Assembly: GCA_030949405.1 (NCBI GenBank)
Contig: JAUZSN010000002.1
Span: forward strand, 558,001 to 622,000
From: Methylococcales bacterium
GTDB taxonomy: Bacteria > Pseudomonadota > Gammaproteobacteria > Methylococcales > Methylomonadaceae
Direction of reading: 5' to 3'
DNA: 64,000 nucleotides
The notes below the pieces were generated by a model. The model saw only the letters and a program-made list of their open reading frames with translations, ran no database searches and was not told where the DNA came from. Position numbers and translations under genes: made by a program. This document shows positions 28,566-37,353 of the stretch, in pieces; within the stretch, counting starts at the first letter, position 1, and each line of letters starts with the position of its first letter.

Positions 28566-29804
28566 TTAAGACGGGACATCCAGCAATTTCAAAGGGTTAG
28601 AAAACACACGCTTTCGACTATTTCTAGGAAGCGGTAACTCGCCCATTTCATTCAGTAGCCATGAAAACAAGTCTGGAAACTCGGTATCAAATAAACGCAT
28701 GGCGGCGGTTGTGCCATCCTCACGTTTGATTCCGTAGTTATGAATGACCGTCAACGCGTTTAATCGCTTTTTATTCAAACCTCGCCCATTGCGATACATT
28801 TGCGATAAACAGCCATTTCGCCCTTCCACCGCAGATGAACTGCGTTGAAACTGCCTTGCCATATGCTCCGCCAATGTTAGCCATCGCTGCATTTCACTGA
28901 TTGATAACTTTGCACTAAATGGGTCTGATTTGAGCTTATCAGACGCGGTTTCCCAAGCTTTTCGATAGTTTTCCTTTGACCTGCGGCTTTTAGTTTGTTC
29001 CATTTTCTGATTCCAATAAACAACGGGTAATAATGTTGTGGTCAACCAATATTCGGTATCCGCATCAAGCCCCAAATTTTGCAAGGTTTCGCGTACCCAA
29101 AGCCACCAAAAACTGATGGATACCGCTAACGGTTTTATTTGATTACGAAACTTTTTCATCACGCCTTTATGATCGTTAATCCCTTGTTTTTCCGCTATTT
29201 TTTCAAAGGCTCGCGCTCTTAACTCTAGCAACTTCTCAACCTGTTCCGCATCGTTTCTACGACTATCATTGAGTGAAAAAGGATGAACTTCATCCGCAAT
29301 CCCTTGTAAGTTTTCGTGATAATCTGTTTGTATTTTTTTGGCTTCTTCAAGCTCTTTTTCAGCCGTTATCCGTGTTGTTTTAAGTCCAATAATTTTCTGC
29401 ATCGTTGCCGTTTTAGAAACAGTAGACTCTGCGGTTTGCGCTGCTTGCCGCTGTTTTTCAGCCCTTGCTGCACGCCTGCCGATTTTCGCGCCTAACCAGC
29501 GACTCATATCTTGTTGAGCATGAAAAATATCTGCCCCCGATTCGCACTTAAACCCCGTCACTGCCATTTTTATCAACGCCTTAGCGCGATCACTAATCGC
29601 ATGATTAACCTCAATGCCTAATGATTCTAATCGTGGCGAAACCTTTTTATACCAAGTATCGTAGCACCTATCATCGCTAATATCTTCCAACAAAAGATAG
29701 CCAGAACGTAAGTCCATTAAAACTAAAATCATAAAGTTGCCGAAAAAAGTCTCATCCAGCCCAGCAACAACTTTACGTGTTTGTTTTTTCACACTTTTTC
29801 GCAT
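28566..29804 (-). CDS. DDE-like transposase (DUF6399-type), copy 2
   Basis: This 412-residue protein is the same as in copy 1 apart from a His/Asn difference (VVYWNQKME here). Candidate catalytic residues are in GLDETFF, SDRAKAL and SSAVEGRNG. The start overlaps the end of ORF A by 16 bases in the other frame, so a -1 fusion is possible. The near identity of both copies, with different 8-bp duplications, shows real transposition and not segmental duplication. Confidence 0.75.
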   Translation of the reverse strand: MRKSVKKQTRKVVAGLDETFFGNFMILVLMDLRSGYLLLEDISDDRCYDTWYKKVSPRLESLGIEVNHAISDRAKALIKMAVTGFKCESGADIFHAQQDMSRWLGAKIGRRAARAEKQRQAAQTAESTVSKTATMQKIIGLKTTRITAEKELEEAKKIQTDYHENLQGIADEVHPFSLNDSRRNDAEQVEKLLELRARAFEKIAEKQGINDHKGVMKKFRNQIKPLAVSISFWWLWVRETLQNLGLDADTEYWLTTTLLPVVYWNQKMEQTKSRRSKENYRKAWETASDKLKSDPFSAKLSISEMQRWLTLAEHMARQFQRSSSAVEGRNGCLSQMYRNGRGLNKKRLNALTVIHNYGIKREDGTTAAMRLFDTEFPDLFSWLLNEMGELPLPRNSRKRVFSNPLKLLDVPS

Positions 29805-30067
29805 TCTTGCTGAAACTGCGGCAATAAGACTTCCATTTTATTGATTTGAGTCCGCAGTGCGTCGGGTGATACGCCCACATGGGTGTCAATCCGTATCATT
29901 TTAAAAAACAGCGATAAAGTCTCTGCACCTACGCCTGCCTTTAATCCAAAGACATACAAGGCGGAAAACACCATTAATCTTTGCCAAGAACTACCTGCCT
30001 CGGTTTCCCATAATGATGATTCAGGATGTCGATTTCGCTTTGTTTGCGCTTGACGATGACGATGCAC
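29789..30067 (-). CDS. ORF A of the unclassified DDE element (copy 2)
   Basis: A 92-codon frame from a GTG at 30067, though the open frame extends further upstream through IIAEITTTGKQTVRNLASIV and GRSKSSVHRHRQ, a helix-turn-helix-like DNA-binding segment. It ends ...LPQFQQECEKV, overlapping the 412-residue frame. In copy 1 the same frame is broken by a one-base loss and a stop, so this copy shows the native state. Confidence 0.6.
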   Translation of the reverse strand: MHRHRQAQTKRNRHPESSLWETEAGSSWQRLMVFSALYVFGLKAGVGAETLSLFFKMIRIDTHVGVSPDALRTQINKMEVLLPQFQQECEKV

Positions 30068-30244
30068 ACTGCTTTTTGAGCGACCAACAATTGAAGCTAA
30101 GTTACGAACAGTTTGCTTGCCTGTTGTTGTAATTTCAGCGATAATTGCGTGACTAGCTGCGCGTATTTTCTGTGTTGTTCTGTTTTTTTAGTCATTAACC
30201 TATGATACAAGAATATCGCAGTTAGTTCTTTATTTTGTCCCGTC

Positions 30245-30619
30245 TTAAGTTGGTAGCCAATCAGTCGTATCTATTTTACTATCCCAATAATCCAATAAAA
30301 GTGATCGGTTTAGCTCAATAAACTTTATAACTAATTGTAAGTCTTTACTTCTTAAACCAAACTCAGCCATTATTTCAGGTGGCTCAGTAATTGAAACAGA
30401 GACGGTCTGACCTTCAATCATTTTATCATTATTATTAGTACTTACTTTAATTCTAGGCGCATGTTTGGTATTACCTCTCTCGCTTACCCAAATGACCATA
30501 GGTAATCCTGTAGGTTTTTCTCGAAAATTTGCCATTAAAAAAAGATCCTCCTTTTCATTCTGATCAATAGTCGTATTTTGAAAGCCCCCCTCTTTTTTAA
30601 TATTGAGTAAATGTAACAT
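30245..30619 (-). CDS. Small protein of unknown function, 3' end altered by an IS
   Basis: About 124 residues from ATG 30619, which has GGAG 11 bases upstream; a TTG at 30643 is also in frame. The core reads MANFREKPTGLPMVIWVSER, then GNTKHAPRIKVSTNNNDKMI. The pattern resembles small cytosolic proteins of unknown function that I cannot name. Its last residues (WLPT) are encoded by the inserted IS at 28556-30258. If the IS and one AATCAGTC are removed, the frame reads [15 protein letters not shown] and stops, so only nine or so C-terminal residues were changed; the product may still work. Confidence 0.6.
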   Translation of the reverse strand: MLHLLNIKKEGGFQNTTIDQNEKEDLFLMANFREKPTGLPMVIWVSERGNTKHAPRIKVSTNNNDKMIEGQTVSVSITEPPEIMAEFGLRSKDLQLVIKFIELNRSLLLDYWDSKIDTTDWLPT

Positions 30620-30643
30620 AATCGCTAACTCCAATAGTTTCAA

Positions 30644-30933
30644 GCAAATTTTAATAACTCATACCTAATTACACATCAAGACGCAAAATAAACCTTTTAA
30701 TATTTTATTCTGTATTTTCCAATAGTTCGGACAGTTTTTGTAACACATTGATTTAAAAAAGAATTTACCAACACATCTCGTAAATATAAAACCCTTTAAA
30801 ATCAATGTCTTATAGAATTAAGACCGCTATCTTTTTTAAAACTGTCCGAAGTATTGATTTTCAATACTTTCATGTATAAACTATGTTACCAATAAAACTC
30901 TATTTTTTCTTTTAAATTTCAAAAAACAACCTT
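30644..30933. other. Intergenic stretch with MITE-like repeat
   Basis: There is no gene. It contains a 125-bp inverted-repeat unit at 30726-30850 described separately, and AT-rich sequence before pbpC ends. Confidence 0.5.
30726..30850. repeat. MITE-like unit with 13-bp terminal inverted repeats
   Basis: The unit starts TTCGGACAGTTTT (30726-30738) and ends AAAACTGTCCGAA (30838-30850), perfect inverted repeats of 13 bp. One base outside each end lies a TA (30723-30724 and 30852-30853), compatible with insertion at TA. There is no coding capacity. No partner transposase with these ends is seen in the window. Confidence 0.6.
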
Positions 30934-33261
30934 TTATTCACCTTTTAACACCTCAATACGAATACTCGCGATCTTCCCCATTTCATCACTCACCGCAATT
31001 TGATAACGTCCTGTTTTTTGAAATTGATGCTTTAAATGTTTCTCTGGATGAACTTTATAAAGCAGTTTACCGTTAATAAACCAATAAACGATCCCTTGCG
31101 CCCCTGTTGTTTCAAGTTTCACCGTCGGTAAATTTTTAGCTGCCCCCGCAGAACGTAATTTAGCTAGATTATCCAAACCCTCTATTTTAAGCTCACCTTG
31201 TTGAAATTGTGGCGGATGTTCACAGCTTAGATCATACGTGCCTATTTGTTGTCGGCGATGTTGGTTCGGGGGAATCCACGGTTCAACTTCTAATGGCCAC
31301 AATGCGACCCTTTTACGTGCAATTTTTTTTGCCTGACAGGATCTATCCACTAAACGCCCTGTTTTTACATTGATAAGCAAGCTTACGGGGTTGGTTTCCC
31401 AGCGACTAGTATTGACCTCAGGAAGTGTTTTCGGGACAGTTTGATTTAATAACCATGCCTGTTTTTTTTCATGACACAATTCTGGCGGTGTGGCAGATTG
31501 TAAACTACCGAGTGGCCAGCATATAAAATCTTGCGTTACCGATTTAGGGTGTTTTTTCGGGGGCGAGTAAGTGTGTTGCGGTAACAAGCGTTCGACAATT
31601 TCAAATAATAATGGCGATGCAGTACGTGCGCCATAATGTCCTGCGGTTGATGTGCCATCAGGTCGTCCTAACCAAACTCCAATCGTATACTTGTTCGTAA
31701 CGCCGATACTCCAAAAATCTCGATGCCCGTAACTCGTTCCTGTCTTCCACGCTAATTGGTTATTATTTTGATGTTCATTTTGCAATAATTGACGAATAAT
31801 CCATGCCGAACCTTTTGATAATAAATAACGCGATTGTTTGGGTTGTTGTTTAACAAAACGCAGTTGTCCTGTTAACCCTTCATTGGCTAATGCAGTGTAA
31901 GTGGAAACCAACGATTCTAAGGTTGTTCCTATCCCGCCTAAAATCACGGATAAATTAGGTTTTGCGTGATAATCAAACTGGAGCCTTAAACCTGAGTTTT
32001 TAAGTTGACTGACAAATTTATCGGCTCCTAAATGATATAACACTTGGATAGCTGGGACGTTTAGCGAGCGTTTTAAGGCATTACTGACACTCACAGGGCC
32101 GATGAAACCACGGCTAAAATTTTTGGGCCGATAACCCTCTAAGGTAATGGGTGCATCGGTCAATAAAGATTCTGAATGAATTAAGCCCTCATCTAAGGCC
32201 AAACCATATAAAAAAGGCTTTAAAGTTGAACCAGGTGAGCGTAATGCGGTAATCATATCGACATGGCCAAAGCGTTCATTATCGCTAAAATCAGCCGAAC
32301 CAAGGTAGGTTTTAACCGCTAAGGTTTCATTTTCAACCACTAAAACAGCGGCGGAGGTTTTAGGGGGTAATCGTTTAATATAACTACTCACTAAATCTTC
32401 TAATCCTCGCTGCATTTCATAATCTAATGTCGTTATCAGGGGCTGATTATCGGTGACTAATTTTCTAAAACGTCGTGCAAACAAAGGCGCGATAACAGGC
32501 GGCGTATTACGTTGTGCATAGACTATTTCAATGATGGCTTCTTCGGCTTGCTCGTTGGTCCAAACATGATAATCCTGTAAGCGTCTAATTACTTTATCAC
32601 GCGCAAACTGTGCTTTTTTAGGATGTCGATCAGGACGATTACGGCTAGGGGCTTGAGGTAAAACCGCTAATAAGGCAGCTTCGGCATGACTTAACTCTAA
32701 AGCGGATTTTCCTAAATAAATATAACTGGCCGCTTGTACGCCTTCTAAGGTGCCGCCAAAAGGGGCGTGATTGAGATAATAGTTTAAGATTTCGATCTTA
32801 CTGTACTGCCATTCTAATTGTAAGGCGCGTAATATTTGTAAGAATTTTCCAATAACAGTTCGTTTTCGCGGAATAATTAAACGAGCCACTTGCATGGTTA
32901 AGGTCGATCCGCCTGAGATGATTTTACCGTATTGAAGATATTGAAAACTGGCCCGTATTAAGGCAAAGGGATTAACGCCAAAATGATCCCAAAAATAACG
33001 ATCTTCATAATTGAGTAAGGCTTCAATATAAAGTGGGGAAACTTGTTTTAAGGTCACGGGATAACGCCAGATGCCTTGTTTATCGGCAAAGGCACGTAAA
33101 GGAGTGCCATCTTCTGCGACAATAATTTGAGCATAGTGCCGTTGAGAGGCGTGTAGACTGATTGGAAATAAGCGATCAAACAATAAAAGACTGAAGAGAC
33201 TGATAATAATAAAATAAATGAGTTTGGATTTTAAATAACGCACAAGATTATCGTTAACCAA
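30934..33261 (-). CDS. pbpC: Penicillin-binding protein 1C (bifunctional)
   Basis: A 775-residue inner-membrane protein with one N-terminal helix (about 12-30). The transglycosylase domain shows the catalytic glutamate E86 in NYEDRYFWDHFGVNP and GGSTLTMQVAR. The transpeptidase has the active-site serine S345 in SPGSTLKPF, SLN at 399-401 and KTGTS at 506-510. A C-terminal PBP1C-specific domain follows (about 690-775). Its length and the C-terminal domain fit PbpC. The first 8 bases overlap the end of the upstream nucleoside-recognition protein. No yfhM-type alpha-2-macroglobulin gene, the common partner, is next to it. Confidence 0.94.
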   Translation of the reverse strand: MVNDNLVRYLKSKLIYFIIISLFSLLLFDRLFPISLHASQRHYAQIIVAEDGTPLRAFADKQGIWRYPVTLKQVSPLYIEALLNYEDRYFWDHFGVNPFALIRASFQYLQYGKIISGGSTLTMQVARLIIPRKRTVIGKFLQILRALQLEWQYSKIEILNYYLNHAPFGGTLEGVQAASYIYLGKSALELSHAEAALLAVLPQAPSRNRPDRHPKKAQFARDKVIRRLQDYHVWTNEQAEEAIIEIVYAQRNTPPVIAPLFARRFRKLVTDNQPLITTLDYEMQRGLEDLVSSYIKRLPPKTSAAVLVVENETLAVKTYLGSADFSDNERFGHVDMITALRSPGSTLKPFLYGLALDEGLIHSESLLTDAPITLEGYRPKNFSRGFIGPVSVSNALKRSLNVPAIQVLYHLGADKFVSQLKNSGLRLQFDYHAKPNLSVILGGIGTTLESLVSTYTALANEGLTGQLRFVKQQPKQSRYLLSKGSAWIIRQLLQNEHQNNNQLAWKTGTSYGHRDFWSIGVTNKYTIGVWLGRPDGTSTAGHYGARTASPLLFEIVERLLPQHTYSPPKKHPKSVTQDFICWPLGSLQSATPPELCHEKKQAWLLNQTVPKTLPEVNTSRWETNPVSLLINVKTGRLVDRSCQAKKIARKRVALWPLEVEPWIPPNQHRRQQIGTYDLSCEHPPQFQQGELKIEGLDNLAKLRSAGAAKNLPTVKLETTGAQGIVYWFINGKLLYKVHPEKHLKHQFQKTGRYQIAVSDEMGKIASIRIEVLKGE

Positions 33262-34483
33262 AAAACCAATAGGCGACCATTATAGCTGTAATAATGCCTG
33301 CTATATCGGCGATGACCCCACATACCGCAGCATGACGTATATTTTTAATGCCAACCGCCCCAAAATAAACCGCTAAAACATAAAAAGTGGTTTCTGTGCT
33401 GCCTTGAACAATGGAAGCTAGATGCCCTGCAAAGGAGTCCGCACCGTGTTCTTTCATGGTATCAATCATCATTGCTCTTGCGCCACTTCCACTGAAAGGT
33501 TTCATTAACGCGGTTGGCATGGCATCAATAAAACGGGCATCGAGTCCGATTAATTGAACCCAATAACGTAACCCTTCCTCAACAATCGTTAATGCCCCAC
33601 TCGCACGAAACACGCCTATCGCAACGAGCATCGCGACAAGGTAGGGAATAATGGTGATTGCGGTATTAAAGCCTTCTTTAGCCCCCGTAATAAAAGCGTC
33701 GTAAGCATTAACCCGTTTATAAATAGCCGTTAAAATAAAAACAACGACTAAGGTAAATAAAACGACATTACTGATTAATGCTGACTGAGCCAGCATATCC
33801 GCTTGGCTTAGTTGTGAAAAATAATAAACCAGCAATGCAATCAAGGCACTAAAACCCAAAAAATAACTTGCGATGACTTTATCCCATAAATTTATTTTTT
33901 GTATTCCCGCGACGGCCACTAATCCGACTAACGTTGAAGTATACGTCGCTATCAATAGAGGGATAAAAACATCGGTTGGATTTGCCGCCCCTAATTGGGC
34001 GCGATAAGTGAAAATAGCTACGGGGAATAAGGTGACCGCTGAGGTATTAATCACTAAAAATAAGATCTGTGAATCGCTTGCGGTATCAGGTGTTGGGTTG
34101 AGTGATTGTAACGCTTGCATGGCTTTAATTCCAAACGGAGTTGCAGCATTGTCCAAACCGAGCGCATTCGCTGAAATATTCATCACGATGGCCCCTAAAG
34201 CAGGGTGATTTTCAGGAATATCGGGCATTAACCGTTTAAATAAGGGGGTTAAACCACGGGTTAATAATTGGATAAATCCACAGCGTTCTCCAATTTTCAT
34301 AATTCCTAGCCATAAAGCCAATACGCCTGTTAAGCCTAATGAAATTTCAAACGCCGTCTTAGATAAGCTGAACATCGCATTCATTATTTCAGCAAAAACG
34401 TGCGAATCACCTAAAATGAGCCACTTGTAAAGTGCAACGATAAAGGCGATGATGAAAAATAAACACCAGATAATATTAAGCAT
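33254..34483 (-). CDS. SpmA/SpmB-like fused nucleoside-recognition (Gate) membrane protein
   Basis: A 409-residue protein with about nine membrane helices. The N-terminal half resembles SpmA (ALWLGIMKIGERCGFIQLLT, PALGAIVMNISANALGLDNAATPFG), the C-terminal half SpmB (PYLVAMLVAIGVFRASGAL, FSGSGARAMMIDTMKEHG, SFAGHLASIVQGSTETTFYV). The two are separate proteins in Bacillus spore maturation but fused in many non-sporulating Gram-negatives, where the transported substrate is unknown. It overlaps pbpC by 8 bp, so a cell-envelope role is plausible. Confidence 0.88.
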   Translation of the reverse strand: MLNIIWCLFFIIAFIVALYKWLILGDSHVFAEIMNAMFSLSKTAFEISLGLTGVLALWLGIMKIGERCGFIQLLTRGLTPLFKRLMPDIPENHPALGAIVMNISANALGLDNAATPFGIKAMQALQSLNPTPDTASDSQILFLVINTSAVTLFPVAIFTYRAQLGAANPTDVFIPLLIATYTSTLVGLVAVAGIQKINLWDKVIASYFLGFSALIALLVYYFSQLSQADMLAQSALISNVVLFTLVVVFILTAIYKRVNAYDAFITGAKEGFNTAITIIPYLVAMLVAIGVFRASGALTIVEEGLRYWVQLIGLDARFIDAMPTALMKPFSGSGARAMMIDTMKEHGADSFAGHLASIVQGSTETTFYVLAVYFGAVGIKNIRHAAVCGVIADIAGIITAIMVAYWFFG

Positions 34484-34618
34484 AATAAATTAAGGTAAGC
34501 ATCAATAATCGAAATGCTAACAAAAAAATCGCTTTGAATGAAATTTAGAAACGTATAAATAGAGATTTTAAACCATGAGAGGGGGGGAAATAAGAAATTT
34601 CCAAACGGTTTAAATAAA

Positions 34619-34692
34619 TGGAGGCTGCGACCAGAATCGAACTGGTGTAGATGGCTTTGCAGGCCACTGCATAACCACTTTGCTACGCAGCC
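34619..34692 (-). tRNA. tRNA-Cys (GCA)
   Basis: The minus strand reads GGCTGCGTAGCAAAGTGG at the 5' end, anticodon GCA in the loop CTGCAAA, T-arm GGTTCGATTCT-type (CCAGTTCGATTCTGG) and a 3' acceptor CGCAGCC-T-CCA. The acceptor stem GGCTGCG/CGCAGCC pairs perfectly and CCA is encoded. Confidence 0.96.
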
Positions 34693-34707
34693 CTTATAGG
34701 ATTAATA

Positions 34708-34735
34708 AAAAAGCCGCGAAGATCGCGGCTTTTTA
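34708..34735. terminator. Rho-independent terminator-like hairpin between tRNAs
   Basis: The sequence is an AAAAAGCCGCG arm, AAGA loop and TCGCGGCTTTTT arm, with T-runs on both sides, so it can work in either direction. It lies between tRNA-Gly and tRNA-Cys, both on the minus strand. Confidence 0.75.
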
Positions 34736-34741
34736 AAATTC

Positions 34742-34816
34742 TGGAGCGGGAAACGAGATTCGAACTCGCGACCCCAACCTTGGCAAGGTTGTGCTCTACC
34801 ACTGAGCTATTCCCGC
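34742..34816 (-). tRNA. tRNA-Gly (GCC)
   Basis: The minus strand reads GCGGGAATAGCTCAGTGGTA at the 5' end, anticodon loop TTGCCAA with GCC, T-arm GCGAGTTCGAATCTCGT and 3' end TCCCGCTCCA with encoded CCA. All arms pair as expected. Confidence 0.97.
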
Positions 34817-34872
34817 ATTTCAATTTATCCAGTCATTATGACGTTAAAGTAATTTCTTGTCAACCCTTTATT

Positions 34873-35454
34873 TTAATCAATATCAATTGAAAGTATCCAA
34901 CCCTTTTTACCTTGACAAGCACCTTCGGCTAATATTTCAACCTGAGCAAAGGCCCCTTGTTTTCCTGCAAAATCTTGAAGTTTAATCACTTTAACAGTGG
35001 TTCCTTCAGGCTGTTGCTTACAGACCGATTTATCACCCTCTTCAACCGTATCATCAAAGGCCGTAATAGCCCCAGGCGCACCAACCATACTTACCGTTGA
35101 TTTTTGCCCTTCCATACTATTGGCCCCTTTTAAAACATATTCTTGCCCAACAGAAAGGCTTTTAAACGAGGTATGTGGCATTTTTTTACTGCCCCCTGAC
35201 ATCATCATGATAGCAATAACGATTAACGCCACAACCCCACCGATTGCGCCGAAAAAAACTTTAGGGTTAGATTCTTTTAAGTCTTTGATATTCGAAAGTA
35301 AATTACTTTCAGTGGTATCCATTATTTCAGCCGTATCAACCGTTTCGTCTATTGCAGTTTCTACACTGTCACTGCTTAACGTGGTATTTTCGTTTTCAGA
35401 TGTTTCAGATGTTTCAGATGTTTCAGGTGTTTCAGGTGTTTCAGAATTGCTCAT
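34873..35454 (-). CDS. Membrane-anchored protein with SH3-like C-terminal domain
   Basis: 193 residues, unknown function. The N-terminal third is acidic and repetitive (SNSETPETPETSETSETSEN), then one membrane helix at about 69-86 (VFFGAIGGVVALIVIAIMMM) and an exported C-terminal part of about 100 residues with beta-rich sequence (VGQEYVLKGANSMEG...GTTVKVIKLQDF...AFAQVEIL...GKKGWIL), which resembles SH3-like domains by pattern. The ETP/ETS repeats come from a 9-bp tandem repeat in the DNA. A single gene, with the tRNAs downstream. Confidence 0.6.
   Translation of the reverse strand: MSNSETPETPETSETSETSENENTTLSSDSVETAIDETVDTAEIMDTTESNLLSNIKDLKESNPKVFFGAIGGVVALIVIAIMMMSGGSKKMPHTSFKSLSVGQEYVLKGANSMEGQKSTVSMVGAPGAITAFDDTVEEGDKSVCKQQPEGTTVKVIKLQDFAGKQGAFAQVEILAEGACQGKKGWILSIDID
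35394..35444. repeat. 9-bp coding tandem repeat
   Basis: Five or so copies of ttcagatgt/ttcaggtgt in a row encode the Glu-Thr-Ser/Pro repeats near the N-terminus of the membrane-anchored protein. The unit keeps the frame, so copy-number change would only alter linker length. Confidence 0.8.
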
Positions 35455-35510
35455 TTCATTTCCTTTTACATATTAATTATTATTATAGGTATCCTTAATG
35501 GATAACGTAA

Positions 35511-35530
35511 TTACATTTACGTGAATGTAA
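35511..35530. promoter_or_regulatory. Inverted repeat, possible operator
   Basis: TTACATT-TACGTG-AATGTAA, a 7-bp inverted repeat with a 6-bp spacer, lies about 57 bp upstream of the start of the SH3-like protein gene (minus strand). It could be a binding site for a dimeric regulator; nothing else supports this. Confidence 0.3.
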
Positions 35531-35602
35531 AATACAACCGTGTGTTGTTAGACCACTATCACAATTTAGCTTTAAAACGTCAAGTGTCTCAAGCAAAAAA
35601 AA

Positions 35603-37201
35603 TTAAATAAAATCATAGCCTTTTTTTTCTTCGGTCTTCTTAACCCTTTTAGGCTTAGCTTTTAACTCAACAATACGTTTGCATTCAAACTGCCAATACC
35701 CCAAACCGACATTTTTTTTATTTGAAAGTTCCACCCAAAATTTATCAGGGAGTAACGTTAATTGAATAACATCACCTTCTTTTAATAAATAGGATTCGAT
35801 AATAATAAACTGTTTGGGGGTATTATCGGATTTTTCATTATAAAACAACGCGTTTTGAGGGAAATTTTGACCCGTTTTATCTTTCAAAACGTAAGAAACA
35901 GCATAGATTTTAGAGGCAATTAATTTAATTTCAAAATCTAATTGGTTTTTCTTGCGTTTAGGCATACTAATTTTTTCAATGACCCCTAAAGCGCGTTGGT
36001 TTTGAGGCGTATCTATTTTTCTAAAGCTAATTAAACTGCCCGTTGAAACAAGCCCTTCTTTATCGAAACAACACGATAACGCTTTTTCAGAAGCCGATTG
36101 TGCCAGATATTCCAATGTTTTATTTTGTTGTAACTCGGATGACTGTTGTAATTCATGGGTCGTTTCAAGCCCAATCGAAAAAAATCGATCTAAACGATCA
36201 ACAAAACACGGCATTCCTTGGTGGGTTGTTCCTATCCATCGTTGCGCTAAATAATCCACTAATTCGGTTGATAATTTTTCTGTTGGATTCTTAACAATAT
36301 TTATTGAGTTAAAACGGTGATTATTTTTATCAATCATTTTATCAGGTTGCGCTATCACTTTATAAAGCTCGGTAAAATTAAGATACAGCTTTTCAGTATT
36401 GGTGACATGACCTTCACGTTCAAACTCAGGCGGGGCATCTTCATCGACCCGAACGACACATTGTCTTTTATGCGTCGTCACTGGTGTTTTTTGTAACGCG
36501 GCTAGATTAGTAAATTTACCAATAAAACGATAAACCTGTTGAACTTCTTTTTGCATCAGCCCACACGCGTCGGTGAGGCTTAATAATAAAATTTGTAGAT
36601 AGCTTTCTGTAATGGAGCTTTCATCACTCGGATTATCTAAATCATCAGGAACACGGGTGTTGTTTTTCTTCATTTTCACACTCAACTTATAAAGCGAATG
36701 TAAATCTATCCAGACCCAATCAGGAACGGTTAAATACATCATATAGTGCGTGACTATAATATCGCCTAAGCCTTTTACTGTACGTTGAATCGCTAAAGCC
36801 GTATTTTTACCTTGAAACCACCCGCCACTACGCAGGGTTAATTCTTTAGCGGCAATCCAATACCCCAAAGAAAATTCTTTCTCTAGTGAAACCACGACGT
36901 TAAGAATTTTTTGCTCATTTTCGCCTTTAGGAAATCCTCTTTTTATTAACCGTATGCGTAAATAATCTTCTATTTCAAGAAAACTCGGTTTCAAGGCTTC
37001 AAGGGTCTCAAGCCGAAGCTGTACGCTCATACAGGTTCGATTTAATTCTTTAATAAAATCATGGAACAAACGGGTGGTTAACCCTTGGTTTGCTGTAGGT
37101 AGATCAACAATCCATTGGCTTAAAGTTTCTTCTTCGTAAAGCTTTAAGCGTTTTGAACTTTTTTGTTGAGACGGAAGAACTAGAAAAAAAGAGTTTTTCA
37201 C
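35603..37201 (-). CDS. Large cytosolic protein of unknown function with PilZ-like C-terminus
   Basis: 532 residues, no signal peptide or membrane helix. The N-terminal 250 residues are helical (WIVDLPTANQGLTTRLFHDF, LEALKPSFLEIEDYLRIRLI), the C-terminal 120 residues are beta-rich (RALGVIEKISMPKRKKNQLD, FEIKLIASKIYAVSYVLKD) and may be a PilZ-type barrel, although no clear RxxxR...D/NxSxxG motif is visible. The frameshifted gene at 47814-49446 has the same layout and is a distant paralogue. In related bacteria such proteins are sometimes described as c-di-GMP receptors; I cannot confirm that here. Confidence 0.55.
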   Translation of the reverse strand: MKNSFFLVLPSQQKSSKRLKLYEEETLSQWIVDLPTANQGLTTRLFHDFIKELNRTCMSVQLRLETLEALKPSFLEIEDYLRIRLIKRGFPKGENEQKILNVVVSLEKEFSLGYWIAAKELTLRSGGWFQGKNTALAIQRTVKGLGDIIVTHYMMYLTVPDWVWIDLHSLYKLSVKMKKNNTRVPDDLDNPSDESSITESYLQILLLSLTDACGLMQKEVQQVYRFIGKFTNLAALQKTPVTTHKRQCVVRVDEDAPPEFEREGHVTNTEKLYLNFTELYKVIAQPDKMIDKNNHRFNSINIVKNPTEKLSTELVDYLAQRWIGTTHQGMPCFVDRLDRFFSIGLETTHELQQSSELQQNKTLEYLAQSASEKALSCCFDKEGLVSTGSLISFRKIDTPQNQRALGVIEKISMPKRKKNQLDFEIKLIASKIYAVSYVLKDKTGQNFPQNALFYNEKSDNTPKQFIIIESYLLKEGDVIQLTLLPDKFWVELSNKKNVGLGYWQFECKRIVELKAKPKRVKKTEEKKGYDFI

Positions 37202-37353
37202 ACGTTTCTCGTTATAATTTAAATGAATTTAGATAGTGATAAATTTAAGCGTAACGACTTTATTTCGTCAATTTTAAATACGATTAGTGTCGATTAATCG
37301 TAAAAAAAATAGTTAAAATCGTTAAAATAACGATTTATTGGTGGTTAATTTAT

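Larger units (their letters stand above)
28556..30258 (-). mobile_element. Unclassified DDE insertion sequence, copy 2
   Basis: A 1,703-bp copy on the minus strand with the same inverted ends (GGCTACCAA.TTAAGACGGG) and AATCAGTC duplicated at 28548-28555 and 30259-30266. It inserted into the 3' end of a small gene upstream of eno. ORF A (29789-30067 and its upstream open frame) and the 412-residue protein are both better preserved than in copy 1. Confidence 0.9.

Noticed and set aside
34997-35476. 159-codon plus-strand frame
   Set aside because: Antisense shadow of the membrane-anchored protein, whose own frame has a helix and coherent domains.
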